Assembly (NCBI RefSeq): GCF_020748185.1
Contig: NZ_JAHZMO010000024.1
Coordinates: 1 to 49,922 of the forward strand
Reading direction: 5' to 3'
DNA from: Terrisporobacter petrolearius
GTDB lineage: Bacteria > Bacillota > Clostridia > Peptostreptococcales > Peptostreptococcaceae
DNA: 49,922 nt
In this document: positions 24,957 through 33,958 of the stretch, in pieces
Position numbering within the stretch: the first letter of the stretch is position 1
Layout of the letters: each line of letters opens with the position of its first letter
Made by a program: the position numbers and the translations under genes
Notes under the pieces: model-generated
Told to the model about the DNA's origin: nothing
Database searches by the model: none
Seen by the model: the letters and a program-made list of their open reading frames with translations, nothing else

Positions 24957-25011
24957 ACCTATTTTTTATAAATTTTATTTTTTAATTCTATATCATTATC
25001 AAATTATTTTG

Positions 25012-26295
25012 CTATAATGTTTTTCTTATGGAAACCTTGTACCCTAAGTTAACTATTAAATTATATAAAATATTAGCTTTTGATTTTCTTAATCGAGTAG
25101 TTATTGATTTTATGGAATAGAAATTTCTTCTAAACCACATATACCCGTCAAATAATTCCTCTGCACTCATGTTTTTAGGTTTAAAAGCTACTCTAGTTTT
25201 TCCATTATAATATGACCAATCATCAGTTAATAATCGACCTTCTTTCTTTAGTTGATAATATAGTGGTGTTTTGGGAAGTGGTGTCAGTATACTAACTGTG
25301 ACTCCATCAATTCCTAGGTGATTGCACATATGTAAAGTTGTTTTAAATACTTCTTTTGTATCAGTATCAAATCCAAATATTATTCCTGCTTGTATACAAA
25401 TTCCATATTTGTGAACAGAGTCTATTAACTCTTTATATTTGTCTACATTATTCAGACCTTTATTTACACTCTGTAGAGTTTCTTTTGAAAAAGACTCTAA
25501 TCCAACAAAGAAATAAATACATCCTGCCTTTTGAGCTAACTTCAATACTTCTTCATCCTTGCATCTTTCTAAAGTAACTTGAGCCGCCCATTTTTTATTT
25601 AATTTACTAAGCTCCTTTAATAGCTCTTTTGCATATTCAAGATCTCCAAAGAAATTATCATCCCAAAATACAAAAAACTTACTTTTGCAATTTTTGATAT
25701 CTTCTATTACTTCATTTATTGGCCTTTTCCTAAATGAATCTTCGTATATTTGTTTTAGATTGCAATAAGAACAACTATAAGGGCATCCTCTTGTTGCAAA
25801 AACTGCACCTTTAGTAAACCATCTTCTTTTTATTAAATCCCTTCTTGGTATTGGAATCTTTTCTAGTGTTGGAATACTTAAACACCTATACTCCCTATCA
25901 TAAGCTCCATTATAAAAATCATCTAAAAATCTTGGCCAACTTTCTTCAGCTTCACCTATAATTACTACGTCACAATATTCTTTTACTTCTTCTGGTAAGA
26001 GAGTTGCATGTGGTCCTCCAAAAGCAACCTTACTTCCTTTATTTCTGAATATCTTCCCAATATTATAGCAATGAGGTGCATTTGCTGTATTAACTGTAAC
26101 GACCACTAAGTCATAATATTTTCCAAAAGGTATTTTTTGATTATACTCATCTATTAATGTAACATCGTATTTATTTTCATCAATAAATGCTGCTAAATAT
26201 GGCATGGTTATTTGTATAAAGTTGTTTATCTGCCTTTTTCTAAATCTATTAATCTCCTTGTTTTCAGGAGTTATCATTAATATACTCTTTTTCAT
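25012..26295 (-). CDS. B12-binding radical SAM protein
   Basis: 427 residues. The N-terminal cobalamin-binding-like Rossmann domain spans about 1-140 (LAAFIDENKYDVTLIDEYNQ, VAFGGPHATLLPEEV, VVIIGEAEESWP). The radical SAM core then has the cluster motif RGCPYSCSYCNL (three Cys) and FVGLESFSKETLQSVNKG, with a C-terminal helical tail (DGYMWFRRNFYSI). The DxHxxG cobalamin motif is not clear, so B12 binding is uncertain. Relatives include BchE-like and methyltransferase or hopanoid/lipid-modifying enzymes. AGGAGATATGA precedes the ATG. It is monocistronic, so the substrate cannot be read from context. Confidence 0.85.
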   Translation of the reverse strand: MKKSILMITPENKEINRFRKRQINNFIQITMPYLAAFIDENKYDVTLIDEYNQKIPFGKYYDLVVVTVNTANAPHCYNIGKIFRNKGSKVAFGGPHATLLPEEVKEYCDVVIIGEAEESWPRFLDDFYNGAYDREYRCLSIPTLEKIPIPRRDLIKRRWFTKGAVFATRGCPYSCSYCNLKQIYEDSFRKRPINEVIEDIKNCKSKFFVFWDDNFFGDLEYAKELLKELSKLNKKWAAQVTLERCKDEEVLKLAQKAGCIYFFVGLESFSKETLQSVNKGLNNVDKYKELIDSVHKYGICIQAGIIFGFDTDTKEVFKTTLHMCNHLGIDGVTVSILTPLPKTPLYYQLKKEGRLLTDDWSYYNGKTRVAFKPKNMSAEELFDGYMWFRRNFYSIKSITTRLRKSKANILYNLIVNLGYKVSIRKTL

Positions 26296-26385
26296 ATCTC
26301 CTCCAAATAATAATTTTTGTATAAAATTAGCTATATTCTTCTCTTTTAACTCATATTATTTATAATAACATAACTTTTAATAATA

Positions 26386-26417
26386 AAAACCGTATCACTT
26401 ATTCGTGATACGGTTTT
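26386..26417. terminator. Terminator of the NhaC-type gene (hairpin family 1)
   Basis: Perfect arms aaaaccgtatcac and gtgatacggtttt around the loop ttattc; T runs on both strands, about 75 bases past the stop at 26494. Confidence 0.85.
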
Positions 26418-26493
26418 TATACATATTTTTCACTTGAGTTACAAAGACCAAGTTAAGTAAAACTTAACCCGATCTTCGTTAATACTATAATTT

Positions 26494-27837
26494 TTATGCT
26501 CCAAGTTTATTATTTTCTGCCTTAGAACCTTTCTTTGATGACATTTTAGGCCAACCTATTAATATAGACACTACTCCAAACACTACCATTAACATAGAAT
26601 ACCAGCAATAAGGTAAAATTGAAGCTGGTGATATACTTGCCAAAGCACCTGCTGTTAGTAATTGACTTCCATATGGTAGTAGCCCTTGGAAAGCTGATGA
26701 GAATAGGTCAAGAATACTTGCCGTTCTAGCTCTTGGAATATTATATTCATCAGCTATATCTCTAGCAATAGGTCCTGCTGTTATTATTGATATAGTGTTA
26801 TTTGTTGTTGATATATCTATTAAACTTACTAATGCTGCTATTGATAACTCTGCACCACGAGCACTTTTAGTCTTTTTAGTTAAATTATAAAGTAACCAAT
26901 CTATACCACCAAGATAGTCCATTAATACAACTAAACCACCAACTAATATAGCTATTAAAGACATATCTTCCATCCAAGTCATACCTTCATGAATAATAGC
27001 TAAAGATCCTATTAAAGTGAAGTCTCCATGCATAACACCTATTATCACTCCAACAAGCACACCTACACTCATAACTGTTATAACATTTGCTCCTAATAGT
27101 GATAATGCTATAACTATTACATAAGGAAGCATATTTATAAGGTTGTACTCTCCTTTTACTCCGGCAAATGAACCACCTGTTGTTTGTAAAGCTAATAAAA
27201 TTAAAGTAATAATAACGGCTGGTAAAACCATTAACATGTTTGCCTTAAATTTGTCTCTCATTGGTATATCTTGAGTACGAGTGGCTGCAATTGTAGTATC
27301 TGATATAAATGATAAGTTATCACCAAACATAGCTCCTCCTACAACAACTCCACATACTAAAGCCATATTAAACCCTGTGGCATTAGCAAGAGATATGGCA
27401 ATTGGCATTAAAGCTGATACTGTTCCCATTGAAGTTCCCATAGAGAAACTTAATATGCATCCTATAAGGAACAAACCAGGCAATACCATATTAGATGGTA
27501 ATATACTTAAGCAAAAGTTTGTAATAGAATCACTAGCATGCATTGCTCCAACTATTCCATAAAATGCTCCTGCTAATAAAAATATTACTACCATAAGTAT
27601 TAAAGTATCATCTCCTGCTCCCTTACAAAGCATTGTAACTTTTTCTTCAAAAGATAACTTCTTTTCGCCTTTTTTATTTAAGACTAAACCTACACCAATT
27701 GCAATTGCTATACCTATCATTAAAGGCATGTTTTCGAAATTTCCTGTTCCTATACCAATTGCAAAATATAAAATTAAAAATACGCATAATGGCACTAATC
27801 CTAAAAAGCTTCCTTTTGATTTCTTACTGTTTTCCAT
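26494..27837 (-). CDS. Na+/H+ antiporter family protein, NhaC type
   Basis: 447 residues with about eleven membrane helices. NhaC-superfamily features are SFSMGTSMGTVSALMPIAIS, GVVVGGAMFGDNLSFISDTT (probable ion site with Asp residues) and the second-half LVSLIDISTTNNTISIITAG. NhaC proteins exchange Na+ for H+; some relatives swap organic acids or amines. The start follows GGAGAGAGTAAA. It is monocistronic. It is not near an obvious metabolic partner except the methyltransferase-like gene 280 bases upstream, so substrate assignment rests on family alone. Confidence 0.88.
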   Translation of the reverse strand: MENSKKSKGSFLGLVPLCVFLILYFAIGIGTGNFENMPLMIGIAIAIGVGLVLNKKGEKKLSFEEKVTMLCKGAGDDTLILMVVIFLLAGAFYGIVGAMHASDSITNFCLSILPSNMVLPGLFLIGCILSFSMGTSMGTVSALMPIAISLANATGFNMALVCGVVVGGAMFGDNLSFISDTTIAATRTQDIPMRDKFKANMLMVLPAVIITLILLALQTTGGSFAGVKGEYNLINMLPYVIVIALSLLGANVITVMSVGVLVGVIIGVMHGDFTLIGSLAIIHEGMTWMEDMSLIAILVGGLVVLMDYLGGIDWLLYNLTKKTKSARGAELSIAALVSLIDISTTNNTISIITAGPIARDIADEYNIPRARTASILDLFSSAFQGLLPYGSQLLTAGALASISPASILPYCWYSMLMVVFGVVSILIGWPKMSSKKGSKAENNKLGA

Positions 27838-28017
27838 TTTACTCTCTCCTAAAATATTTTTTAATTTTTACTTTTTTTACCTGATAAATGTATCACACAA
27901 ATAAGGCGCTAACAACAAAAAACGACAATTTTCAATATTACGTCCCTATATATCGATTTTTTTTATAGTAATATTTTTATTTTTCTGATTCATTGTTGCT
28001 TTTTGTAAGAATAATAT

Positions 28018-28048
28018 AGGCTATCTCACTATTTTAGTGAGATAGCCT
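28018..28048 (-). terminator. Terminator of the UroD/MtaA-like gene
   Basis: Perfect 13-base stem aggctatctcact with agtgagatagcct and loop atttt, 66 bases after the stop. Confidence 0.8.
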
Positions 28049-28113
28049 TGCTTTGTTATATAAATATATTTAATATAATTAAATATAGAAATCCTGAAAT
28101 TAATTTCTATATT

Positions 28114-29184
28114 TTATTCAAAATTATTAGGATTTATTGGCCATTTACCATACTTTCTGGCAGCACTCATCATGGCATCTATATTTTCAACTGGTGAGTT
28201 AATAGGTATACCACATCCTGTACTTAATAAGTATTTTTTAGGGCTATCATAACCATCTTTGATACAATTTTTTACGGATTCATATACATCTTCCTTAGTA
28301 CCAAGCATAATTGCTTCCACTGGATCCACATTACCTACGATAGGCAGTATATGTCCTACTAATTTTTTTGTCTCTAATAAACTAACTTTATTATCTATAC
28401 TTAGCATGTCACATCCAGTTTCAATTAAGTCTAGTGTCATGTGAGAAGTATCTCCACAAACATGATATGCAACAGTTCTTCCATATTTATGAACATAATC
28501 TATTAATTCCTTTGTGTATGGAAGTACAAATTCTCTATAAGTTTTCTTATCTATAAGTGTGCCTGAAGCAATTGGATCACATAAAGATATATCTGATCCG
28601 GCCTTTAAAAAGTCCTGCATTACTATTTTTAGTGCATCTGTACTAAATCTTAATAATTCATGTACCTTTTCTGGTTCTTTTCTAATTGATCTTAATAATT
28701 TTTCCACAGGATAAAGACTTCCTGCTGCTGTTATTGGACCAACCATACTAAATGATGGTTCTACTTCATCTCCACATTCATCTAGTGCTATATTGTAGGC
28801 ATCATAATTTAGTTGAAGCCATGGATCATTCTTTCTTTCAACTTTTGATAAATCTAAACCACTTAAATCATTAAGATTTTTTAAAAAGTGATCTATTATA
28901 GCTGGTACACTATCTTCTGGATTATTTGTTTTACTTCCTATTGCTGTTCCAACTCCATGTAGTCCATATTCTATAGAAATACCATCATTTCCAAATCTTT
29001 TGTAACATGCAATTTGTGCATTTGCATGATTTCTTGCGCAGCTAGTTTTTTCTCTAAATGTCATTCCTACTACTTTACCGGATATTGATGTAACAAAAGG
29101 CATTGTTGGTATTCTATCTATTTCTTTTCCTGCGAAAAACGCTGCTGATCTTTCCCTGGGTGTCATTTGATCATCTTTATGCAT
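28114..29184 (-). CDS. Uroporphyrinogen decarboxylase family protein (MtaA/MtbA-like methyltransferase)
   Basis: 356 residues, UroD-type TIM barrel. The zinc-site pattern of methylcobalamin methyltransferases is seen in GRTVAYHVCGDTSHM (H-x-C) and STGCGIPINSPVEN (Cys). Typical haem UroD lacks these Cys. The N-terminus is TPRERSAAFFAGKEIDRIPT. I therefore favour a corrinoid-dependent methyl transfer role over haem synthesis. No corrinoid protein or partner methyltransferase is adjacent, so the methyl donor is unknown. AGGAGGAGTATAT precedes the ATG. It may be linked to the NhaC-type transporter downstream, but a terminator lies between. Confidence 0.85.
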   Translation of the reverse strand: MHKDDQMTPRERSAAFFAGKEIDRIPTMPFVTSISGKVVGMTFREKTSCARNHANAQIACYKRFGNDGISIEYGLHGVGTAIGSKTNNPEDSVPAIIDHFLKNLNDLSGLDLSKVERKNDPWLQLNYDAYNIALDECGDEVEPSFSMVGPITAAGSLYPVEKLLRSIRKEPEKVHELLRFSTDALKIVMQDFLKAGSDISLCDPIASGTLIDKKTYREFVLPYTKELIDYVHKYGRTVAYHVCGDTSHMTLDLIETGCDMLSIDNKVSLLETKKLVGHILPIVGNVDPVEAIMLGTKEDVYESVKNCIKDGYDSPKKYLLSTGCGIPINSPVENIDAMMSAARKYGKWPINPNNFE

Positions 29185-29531
29185 TATATACTCCTCCTAA
29201 AATCCCATATATTATCAATTGCTTGGAAACTTCAAACATTAAAAAATAATCTTTTGTATCCTGCTGATGCTTCAAGCTAGGTCTACAACTTTTTCAGCCA
29301 TCTCTTTCTTTATTTTGCAAAATGATTTTATACTATTGTTTGTTTATAGATTACCATATAAAAAAGATTTATAAAAATTGATAATTTTTATAAATCTTTG
29401 TCATATATTGATTAAATTAATATTTAATTTCTTATTGTTTATTGCATAGATAGTACTTATCTTTATTGTTGTAAGACATATTATCCATTCTACTAATATC
29501 ATTTTGAAATATTGAATATGATACAAAAATA
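29185..29531. other. Intergenic region upstream of the UroD-like gene
   Basis: AT-rich stretch between divergent expression units' ends. Contains the UroD-like gene's promoter region; I see no small gene, tRNA or clear riboswitch. Part of it (29221-29300) is less AT-rich (gctgatgcttcaagctaggt) but forms no obvious structure. Confidence 0.35.
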
Positions 29532-29568
29532 AAAAGTATGTATTAACTTTTACATTAATACATACTTA
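29532..29568 (-). terminator. Terminator after the holin-like gene (hairpin family 2)
   Basis: Stem aaagtatgtattaa with ttaatacatactt around ctttta loop sequence; almost identical to 11467-11503. Confidence 0.75.
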
Positions 29569-29648
29569 ACTGATTTATATAATATTTTTATTTGTCTACA
29601 TTACTTATCATATGACTCTTTGTGTTATTTAAAAATTATACTATTCTA

Positions 29649-30023
29649 TTACATAGCTCTAACAGGAAATATTGCATCTAAAACTCCTATAACAACAGCT
29701 GCCAGTACTGCTCCTAAAATAGATACTCCCATGTTAGGAACAAAAAATTGTGCTGCGTATATTATTATTGCTGCTATTATAAATCCTTTTATTCCTTTTC
29801 CAAAAGGAGATGCATCAACTCCCATAAACAATTCTACAAAATAGTCTAATAGTGATATTACAACAGCAGCTATTAAAAATGACCACATTCCTCTAATCGT
29901 AAATCCTGGTGTTACATATGATGTTATCATTAGAATAATGGCAACTAATATGAATCTCCCTATCCATCTTATTAGACTACCATCATTTACTCTTTCATTG
30001 TTATTAGATTCCATAGAAGACAC
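29649..30023 (-). CDS. Phage-holin-like family membrane protein (YvlD type)
   Basis: 124 residues with four membrane helices (FILVAIILMITSYVTPGF, SFLIAAVVISLLDYFVELF, IIAAIIIYAAQFFV, GAVLAAVVIGVLDAIFP). The GFTI and LLDYF motifs fit the superfamily IV holin-like family to which Bacillus YvlD belongs. Despite the name these chromosomal proteins are not usually phage lysis proteins; YvlD-type genes often associate with envelope stress. The N-terminus is Ser/Asn-rich. AAAGGAGTGTC precedes the ATG. Monocistronic. Confidence 0.85.
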   Translation of the reverse strand: MSSMESNNNERVNDGSLIRWIGRFILVAIILMITSYVTPGFTIRGMWSFLIAAVVISLLDYFVELFMGVDASPFGKGIKGFIIAAIIIYAAQFFVPNMGVSILGAVLAAVVIGVLDAIFPVRAM

Positions 30024-30179
30024 TCCTTTAATAAAATAATATTTTGCATTTCTTATAAAATTTATAACTTATTATTATAAGTTAACCATTCTATCAGATA
30101 ATATCCTTATAATATTAGAAAAACTTAAAATTAATAATTTTTTGTATAATTTTAGTTTAAATTCTTCATAATATAAAAA

Positions 30180-30214
30180 ATGAGCAAAGCCCTATTTTGC
30201 AAGGTTTTACTCAT
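30180..30214 (-). terminator. Terminator of the first CNNM/CBS gene
   Basis: Imperfect stem atgagcaaagcc with aggttttactcat, 30 bases after the stop. Confidence 0.65.
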
Positions 30215-30243
30215 TCTCGTTAACATTTCAAGTACATAAAAAC

Positions 30244-31575
30244 TTATTTTGATATTTTTCCACATCTATTTTTTATAGTTACTCTTATGTCTTCTATTCT
30301 TCTTTTGTTTACATTTTCAATTAAAAACTTAATATCATCTAATTCGATTTCTCTACCTTCTTCTGGGAAATTACCTAACAATGTAAGTAGGTATCCATTT
30401 AAAGTATCGTAATCACCTTGTTCTATATCTATATCAAATTTATTGTTAAATTCATTTATTGTCAAATATCCTTTTACAATAAAATTACTTTCATCAATCT
30501 GTGTTATGGTAGATTGGGTTTGATCGTATTCATCCTCAATATCTCCCATAATTTCTTCAATTAAATCTTCTATAGTTACTAATCCTTCTATTCCACCGTA
30601 TTCATCAATTAATAATGCTAGGTGTACTTTTTTCTCCTTTAGAAGTTTAAATAACTCATTTGTTCTAATTGACTTTGATACAAAATATGGCTCATGAAGC
30701 ATTGTTTTTAAGTTTATGTTTTCAAATCCAATCTTCTTAGCTTTTGCTAATAAGTCTTTTACATATAATATACCTATTATATTGTCCTTGTTGTCTTCAT
30801 ATACAGGTATTCTAGAATATCCCGAAGTAATTACACCTTCTAATATATCTTCTAAATCATCATCAATATCTACGGCAAAAATATCATGTCTAGATGTCAT
30901 AATTTCCTTTGCAGTTTTATCATTAAATTCAAATATGCTATATATCATTTGTTTTTCTTCATTTTCAATACATCCATCTTCTTGAGATTGTGATATCAAT
31001 GATCTAATTTTTTCTTCAGTTACGCTCTCCTCAATATCTTTATCGTTATTTCCTGTCAGTTTTAAAACCACATTAGTTGAAAATGATAAAAGCTTTATAA
31101 ATGGTTTTGTAATTTTAGATATCATGTAAATTGGCTTCACTGAAAATAAAGATATCTTTTCTGATTTTTTCAGGGCAATTCTTTTAGGTACTAATTCTCC
31201 AAATACTAATGTAAAATATGAAAGTATTAACGTAACTCCAAATATACATATCTCCTTAGAATAAGATATATTTAATGGAGCTAATACCGTTGAAAGATGT
31301 GTAGATATTCCTGTAGCAGCTGATGCACTTGAGAAAAATCCAGCTAAAGTTATGCCTATTTGAATAGTTGATAAGAAGTTGCTTGGGTTTTCCATTAACT
31401 TTTCAAGTAACTGAGCTTTTTTGTTTCCATCTGAACTTAATTGTTTTATTTTTGACTTGTTCACAGAGACTATGGCCATTTCTGCCGATGCGAAAAATGC
31501 GTTAATAGCAGTAAGTAATGCTATTAAAATTATTTGAGGCATAAAGGCCCCGGGGTCTGGATCTAAATTATCCAT
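30244..31575 (-). CDS. CNNM/hemolysin-C-like membrane protein with CBS pair and CorC domain (copy 1)
   Basis: 443 residues. Order: DUF21/CNNM membrane domain (about 10-190, NAFFASAEMAIVSVNKSKIK, STIQIGITLAGFFSSA, FGELVPKRIALKKSEKIS), a CBS pair (about 210-330, IMTSRHDIFAVDIDDDLEDI, YSRIPVYEDNKDNIIGILYV, LLIDEYGGIEGLVTIEDLIE) and a C-terminal CorC/HlyC transporter-associated domain. Such proteins are linked to Mg2+ efflux (MpfA, CorC, CNNM); the hemolysin label is historical. It follows a paralogue with a terminator between. The start follows AAGGAGGAAG. Confidence 0.92.
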   Translation of the reverse strand: MDNLDPDPGAFMPQIILIALLTAINAFFASAEMAIVSVNKSKIKQLSSDGNKKAQLLEKLMENPSNFLSTIQIGITLAGFFSSASAATGISTHLSTVLAPLNISYSKEICIFGVTLILSYFTLVFGELVPKRIALKKSEKISLFSVKPIYMISKITKPFIKLLSFSTNVVLKLTGNNDKDIEESVTEEKIRSLISQSQEDGCIENEEKQMIYSIFEFNDKTAKEIMTSRHDIFAVDIDDDLEDILEGVITSGYSRIPVYEDNKDNIIGILYVKDLLAKAKKIGFENINLKTMLHEPYFVSKSIRTNELFKLLKEKKVHLALLIDEYGGIEGLVTIEDLIEEIMGDIEDEYDQTQSTITQIDESNFIVKGYLTINEFNNKFDIDIEQGDYDTLNGYLLTLLGNFPEEGREIELDDIKFLIENVNKRRIEDIRVTIKNRCGKISK

Positions 31576-31738
31576 TTCTTCCTCCTTAAAATAATAATTA
31601 AAATTTAAAATAAAGATTCATTAAATACCATTGGGTAAATTTTTATTTAATGTAAATTATAATCTATCAAGTAACTTTTATCAATATTATATTATATGAA
31701 TCAAAATATTTTAACTAAATTAAAAATTGCAAAACAGC

Positions 31739-31780
31739 TAAAGCCCCTTTAGTTCTTTTTAGTTACCAAAAGGGCTTTTT
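31739..31780 (-). terminator. Terminator of the second CNNM/CBS gene
   Basis: Stem aaagccccttt with aaaagggcttt plus T run, directly after the stop at 31782. Confidence 0.75.
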
Positions 31781-31781
31781 A

Positions 31782-33077
31782 TTATTTATTAGATAAATTC
31801 TTAATCAATAACTTGTTTATTCTTTTTCTATCACATTTTAATATAGTAAACTCATAATCTTCATAAGTAAATTTATCATCTACTTGTGGATATGACTCTA
31901 GTTGGGTATAAGCCCATCCTCCCATAGTATCAATATTTTCCTCATCAATATCTATATTTAAAAGTTGGCTTATGTCTTCAATAAGTACCTTTCCATCTAC
32001 AATGTAGCTGTTGTCTTCAGTTTTAAAAATTGCGTCTTCTTCCTCATCAAACTCATCTTGAATTTCACCAACAATTTCTTCTAAAATATCTTCCACAGTT
32101 ACTAGTCCGGAAGTTCCTCCATATTCATCAATAATTAAGGCAACTTGTCCTTTATCTTTTTTAAATATTTTGAGAAGTTCACTGATCGGCATAGATTCTG
32201 GTACAAATTTTATCTCACGAATAATATTTTTTATACTTTGGTCACTACCATCAATCTTTTGCTTATATAAATCTTTAATATGTATAAATCCAATAACATT
32301 GTCTTTGTTACCTTTACATACAGGATATCTAGTAAGCTGTTCATTAAATGTATATGATATAATATTGTCAAAAGAATCTTCTATAAAAATATTTCTAATA
32401 TCAGTACGTGGTACCATTATTTCTTTTACAGTTTTATCAGTAAAATCAAATATATTAGATAAAAGATTTAACTCAGTTTTATCTACTAAGCCATGATTAT
32501 AACTTTCTTCAACTAATAGCTTTATTTCCTCATCAGTATGAACAGATTCATGTTCATCAACTTGAGAAAGTCCAAATACCTTTAGTATCCAATTTGTACT
32601 ATGGTTAAATAACCACATTACAGGATAGGTTACTTTATAAAAAAGTATAAGTGGAAGAGCTGTACTTAAAGCTACTTTTTCTGAACTTATAATTGCCAGT
32701 GATTTTGGAACCAATTCTCCAAGTACAATGTGAAAACCAGTTATAATTGAAAAGGCAATGACAAATGAAATTGAATGTGTCAAACTTGATGGCAAATGAA
32801 ATAGATTAAATATTGGCATTAACAAACGTAAAATTGCAGGTTCTCCTACCCACCCTAGTCCTAAAGATGCTAATGTTATTCCAAGCTGACAAGCTGATAA
32901 GTATGAGTTTAAGTCTTTAACTATAATCAAAGTATTCTTAGCACGTTTATTTCCTTGAAGTATCAGTGTTTCTATCTTAGATTTCCTCACTTTTACCATA
33001 GCAAACTCTGTTGCAACGAAAAATCCATTTAAAAATACTAGAAAAAATACTATAAGTATATTTATAAAAATAATCAT
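31782..33077 (-). CDS. CNNM/hemolysin-C-like membrane protein with CBS pair and CorC domain (copy 2)
   Basis: 431 residues with the same architecture as the gene at 30244: CNNM domain (NGFFVATEFAMVKVRKSKIE, ACQLGITLASLGLGWVGEPA, LGELVPKSLAIISSEKVALS), CBS pair (IMVPRTDIRNIFIEDSF, LTRYPVCKGNKDNVIGFIHI, LIIDEYGGTSGLVTVEDILE) and CorC domain (DTMGGWAYTQLESYPQVDD). The WVGEPA motif groups it with YhdP/YrkA/MpfA-type proteins, different from copy 1, so the two are old paralogues. Likely role in Mg2+ or Co2+ export. Start after AGAGGTGAATAATATAT. Confidence 0.92.
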   Translation of the reverse strand: MIIFINILIVFFLVFLNGFFVATEFAMVKVRKSKIETLILQGNKRAKNTLIIVKDLNSYLSACQLGITLASLGLGWVGEPAILRLLMPIFNLFHLPSSLTHSISFVIAFSIITGFHIVLGELVPKSLAIISSEKVALSTALPLILFYKVTYPVMWLFNHSTNWILKVFGLSQVDEHESVHTDEEIKLLVEESYNHGLVDKTELNLLSNIFDFTDKTVKEIMVPRTDIRNIFIEDSFDNIISYTFNEQLTRYPVCKGNKDNVIGFIHIKDLYKQKIDGSDQSIKNIIREIKFVPESMPISELLKIFKKDKGQVALIIDEYGGTSGLVTVEDILEEIVGEIQDEFDEEEDAIFKTEDNSYIVDGKVLIEDISQLLNIDIDEENIDTMGGWAYTQLESYPQVDDKFTYEDYEFTILKCDRKRINKLLIKNLSNK

Positions 33078-33316
33078 ATATATTATTCACCTCTAAAATT
33101 AGTATCAATACAAATTACTCTATAACATATTATTAACATTTTACGATTAAATAAAAGTATAACACTTGGATAAATTACTATTTTTAATTTTACTTTATTT
33201 TAAACAAGTCATAGCCTTAATATCTACTGTATAAACCTATTTGTGAATTCCAAGTAATTTATTTAATAGTTAATCATATAATTTTATAAAGTTTATAAAA
33301 GGAGTGATAAATAAAT

Positions 33317-33892
33317 ATGCCTAATGTTCCTAATCCCTACCCATATCCTTGTATTATTCCACCACCAATGTATAACATGTATTCATACCCTTTTTGGGGT
33401 AACCAACAAATGTACAATATGTACCCATACCCTTTTGAATACACTAAAACAATATATAAAAGAGATAACATCAAATTAAAGGATTATGGTCCAAACCCTA
33501 TTGTGATTGATATTGAAGATGCAACAAAACAAAACAATACTTTCCGTACAACATTGTGGACAGGTGAGAATTTGCAAGTTACCCTAATGAGTATTGATGT
33601 TGGTGATGAGATAGGTCTTGAAGTTCATACAACAGGAGATCAATTTATAAGAATTGAAGATGGTGATGCACTTGTTCAAATTGGAAATAGCCAGGATAAT
33701 CTTAGTTTTCAAAAAAAGATATCTGATGACCATGCTGTTATGATACCTGCTGGCAAGTGGCACAATATTATAAATATAGGAAGTGAACCGCTTAAACTAT
33801 ATGCTATCTATGCTCCACCTGAGCATCCAAAAGACACAATACAGCCAACTAAAGCAGATGCAGAAGCTGCTGGTCGTGAGTTTAGATATTAA
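33317..33892 (+). CDS. Cupin-domain protein with Pro/Tyr/Met-rich N-terminus, candidate spore protein
   Basis: 191 residues. The first 45 are low complexity (PNPYPYPCIIPPPMYNMYSY, two copies of MYNMYxYPF), typical of proteins cross-linked in spore coats. A single cupin domain follows (about 60-175): GDEIGLEVHTTGDQFIRIED and HAVMIPAGKWHNIINIGSEP hold the metal-type residues (E, H, Q and later H). The end is KADAEAAGREFRY. Cupins of this type may act as isomerases or manganese-binding proteins. The site AAAGGAGTGATA lies slightly far (about 11 bases) from the ATG. Bidirectional terminator follows. Confidence 0.8.
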   Translation: MPNVPNPYPYPCIIPPPMYNMYSYPFWGNQQMYNMYPYPFEYTKTIYKRDNIKLKDYGPNPIVIDIEDATKQNNTFRTTLWTGENLQVTLMSIDVGDEIGLEVHTTGDQFIRIEDGDALVQIGNSQDNLSFQKKISDDHAVMIPAGKWHNIINIGSEPLKLYAIYAPPEHPKDTIQPTKADAEAAGREFRY

Positions 33893-33907
33893 CTAGTTGC
33901 AAAGTAT

Positions 33908-33945
33908 AATAGGAGCTGAATAATTTATTTTATTTAGCTCCTATT
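33908..33945. terminator. Bidirectional terminator
   Basis: Stem aataggagct with agctcctatt between the plus cupin gene and the minus gene ending at 33959. Confidence 0.8.
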
Positions 33946-33958
33946 TTAGTATAAAAAG

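Noticed and set aside
29649..30023. A prophage, from the holin-like protein
   Set aside because: It belongs to the chromosomal YvlD-type family and no other phage gene is nearby.
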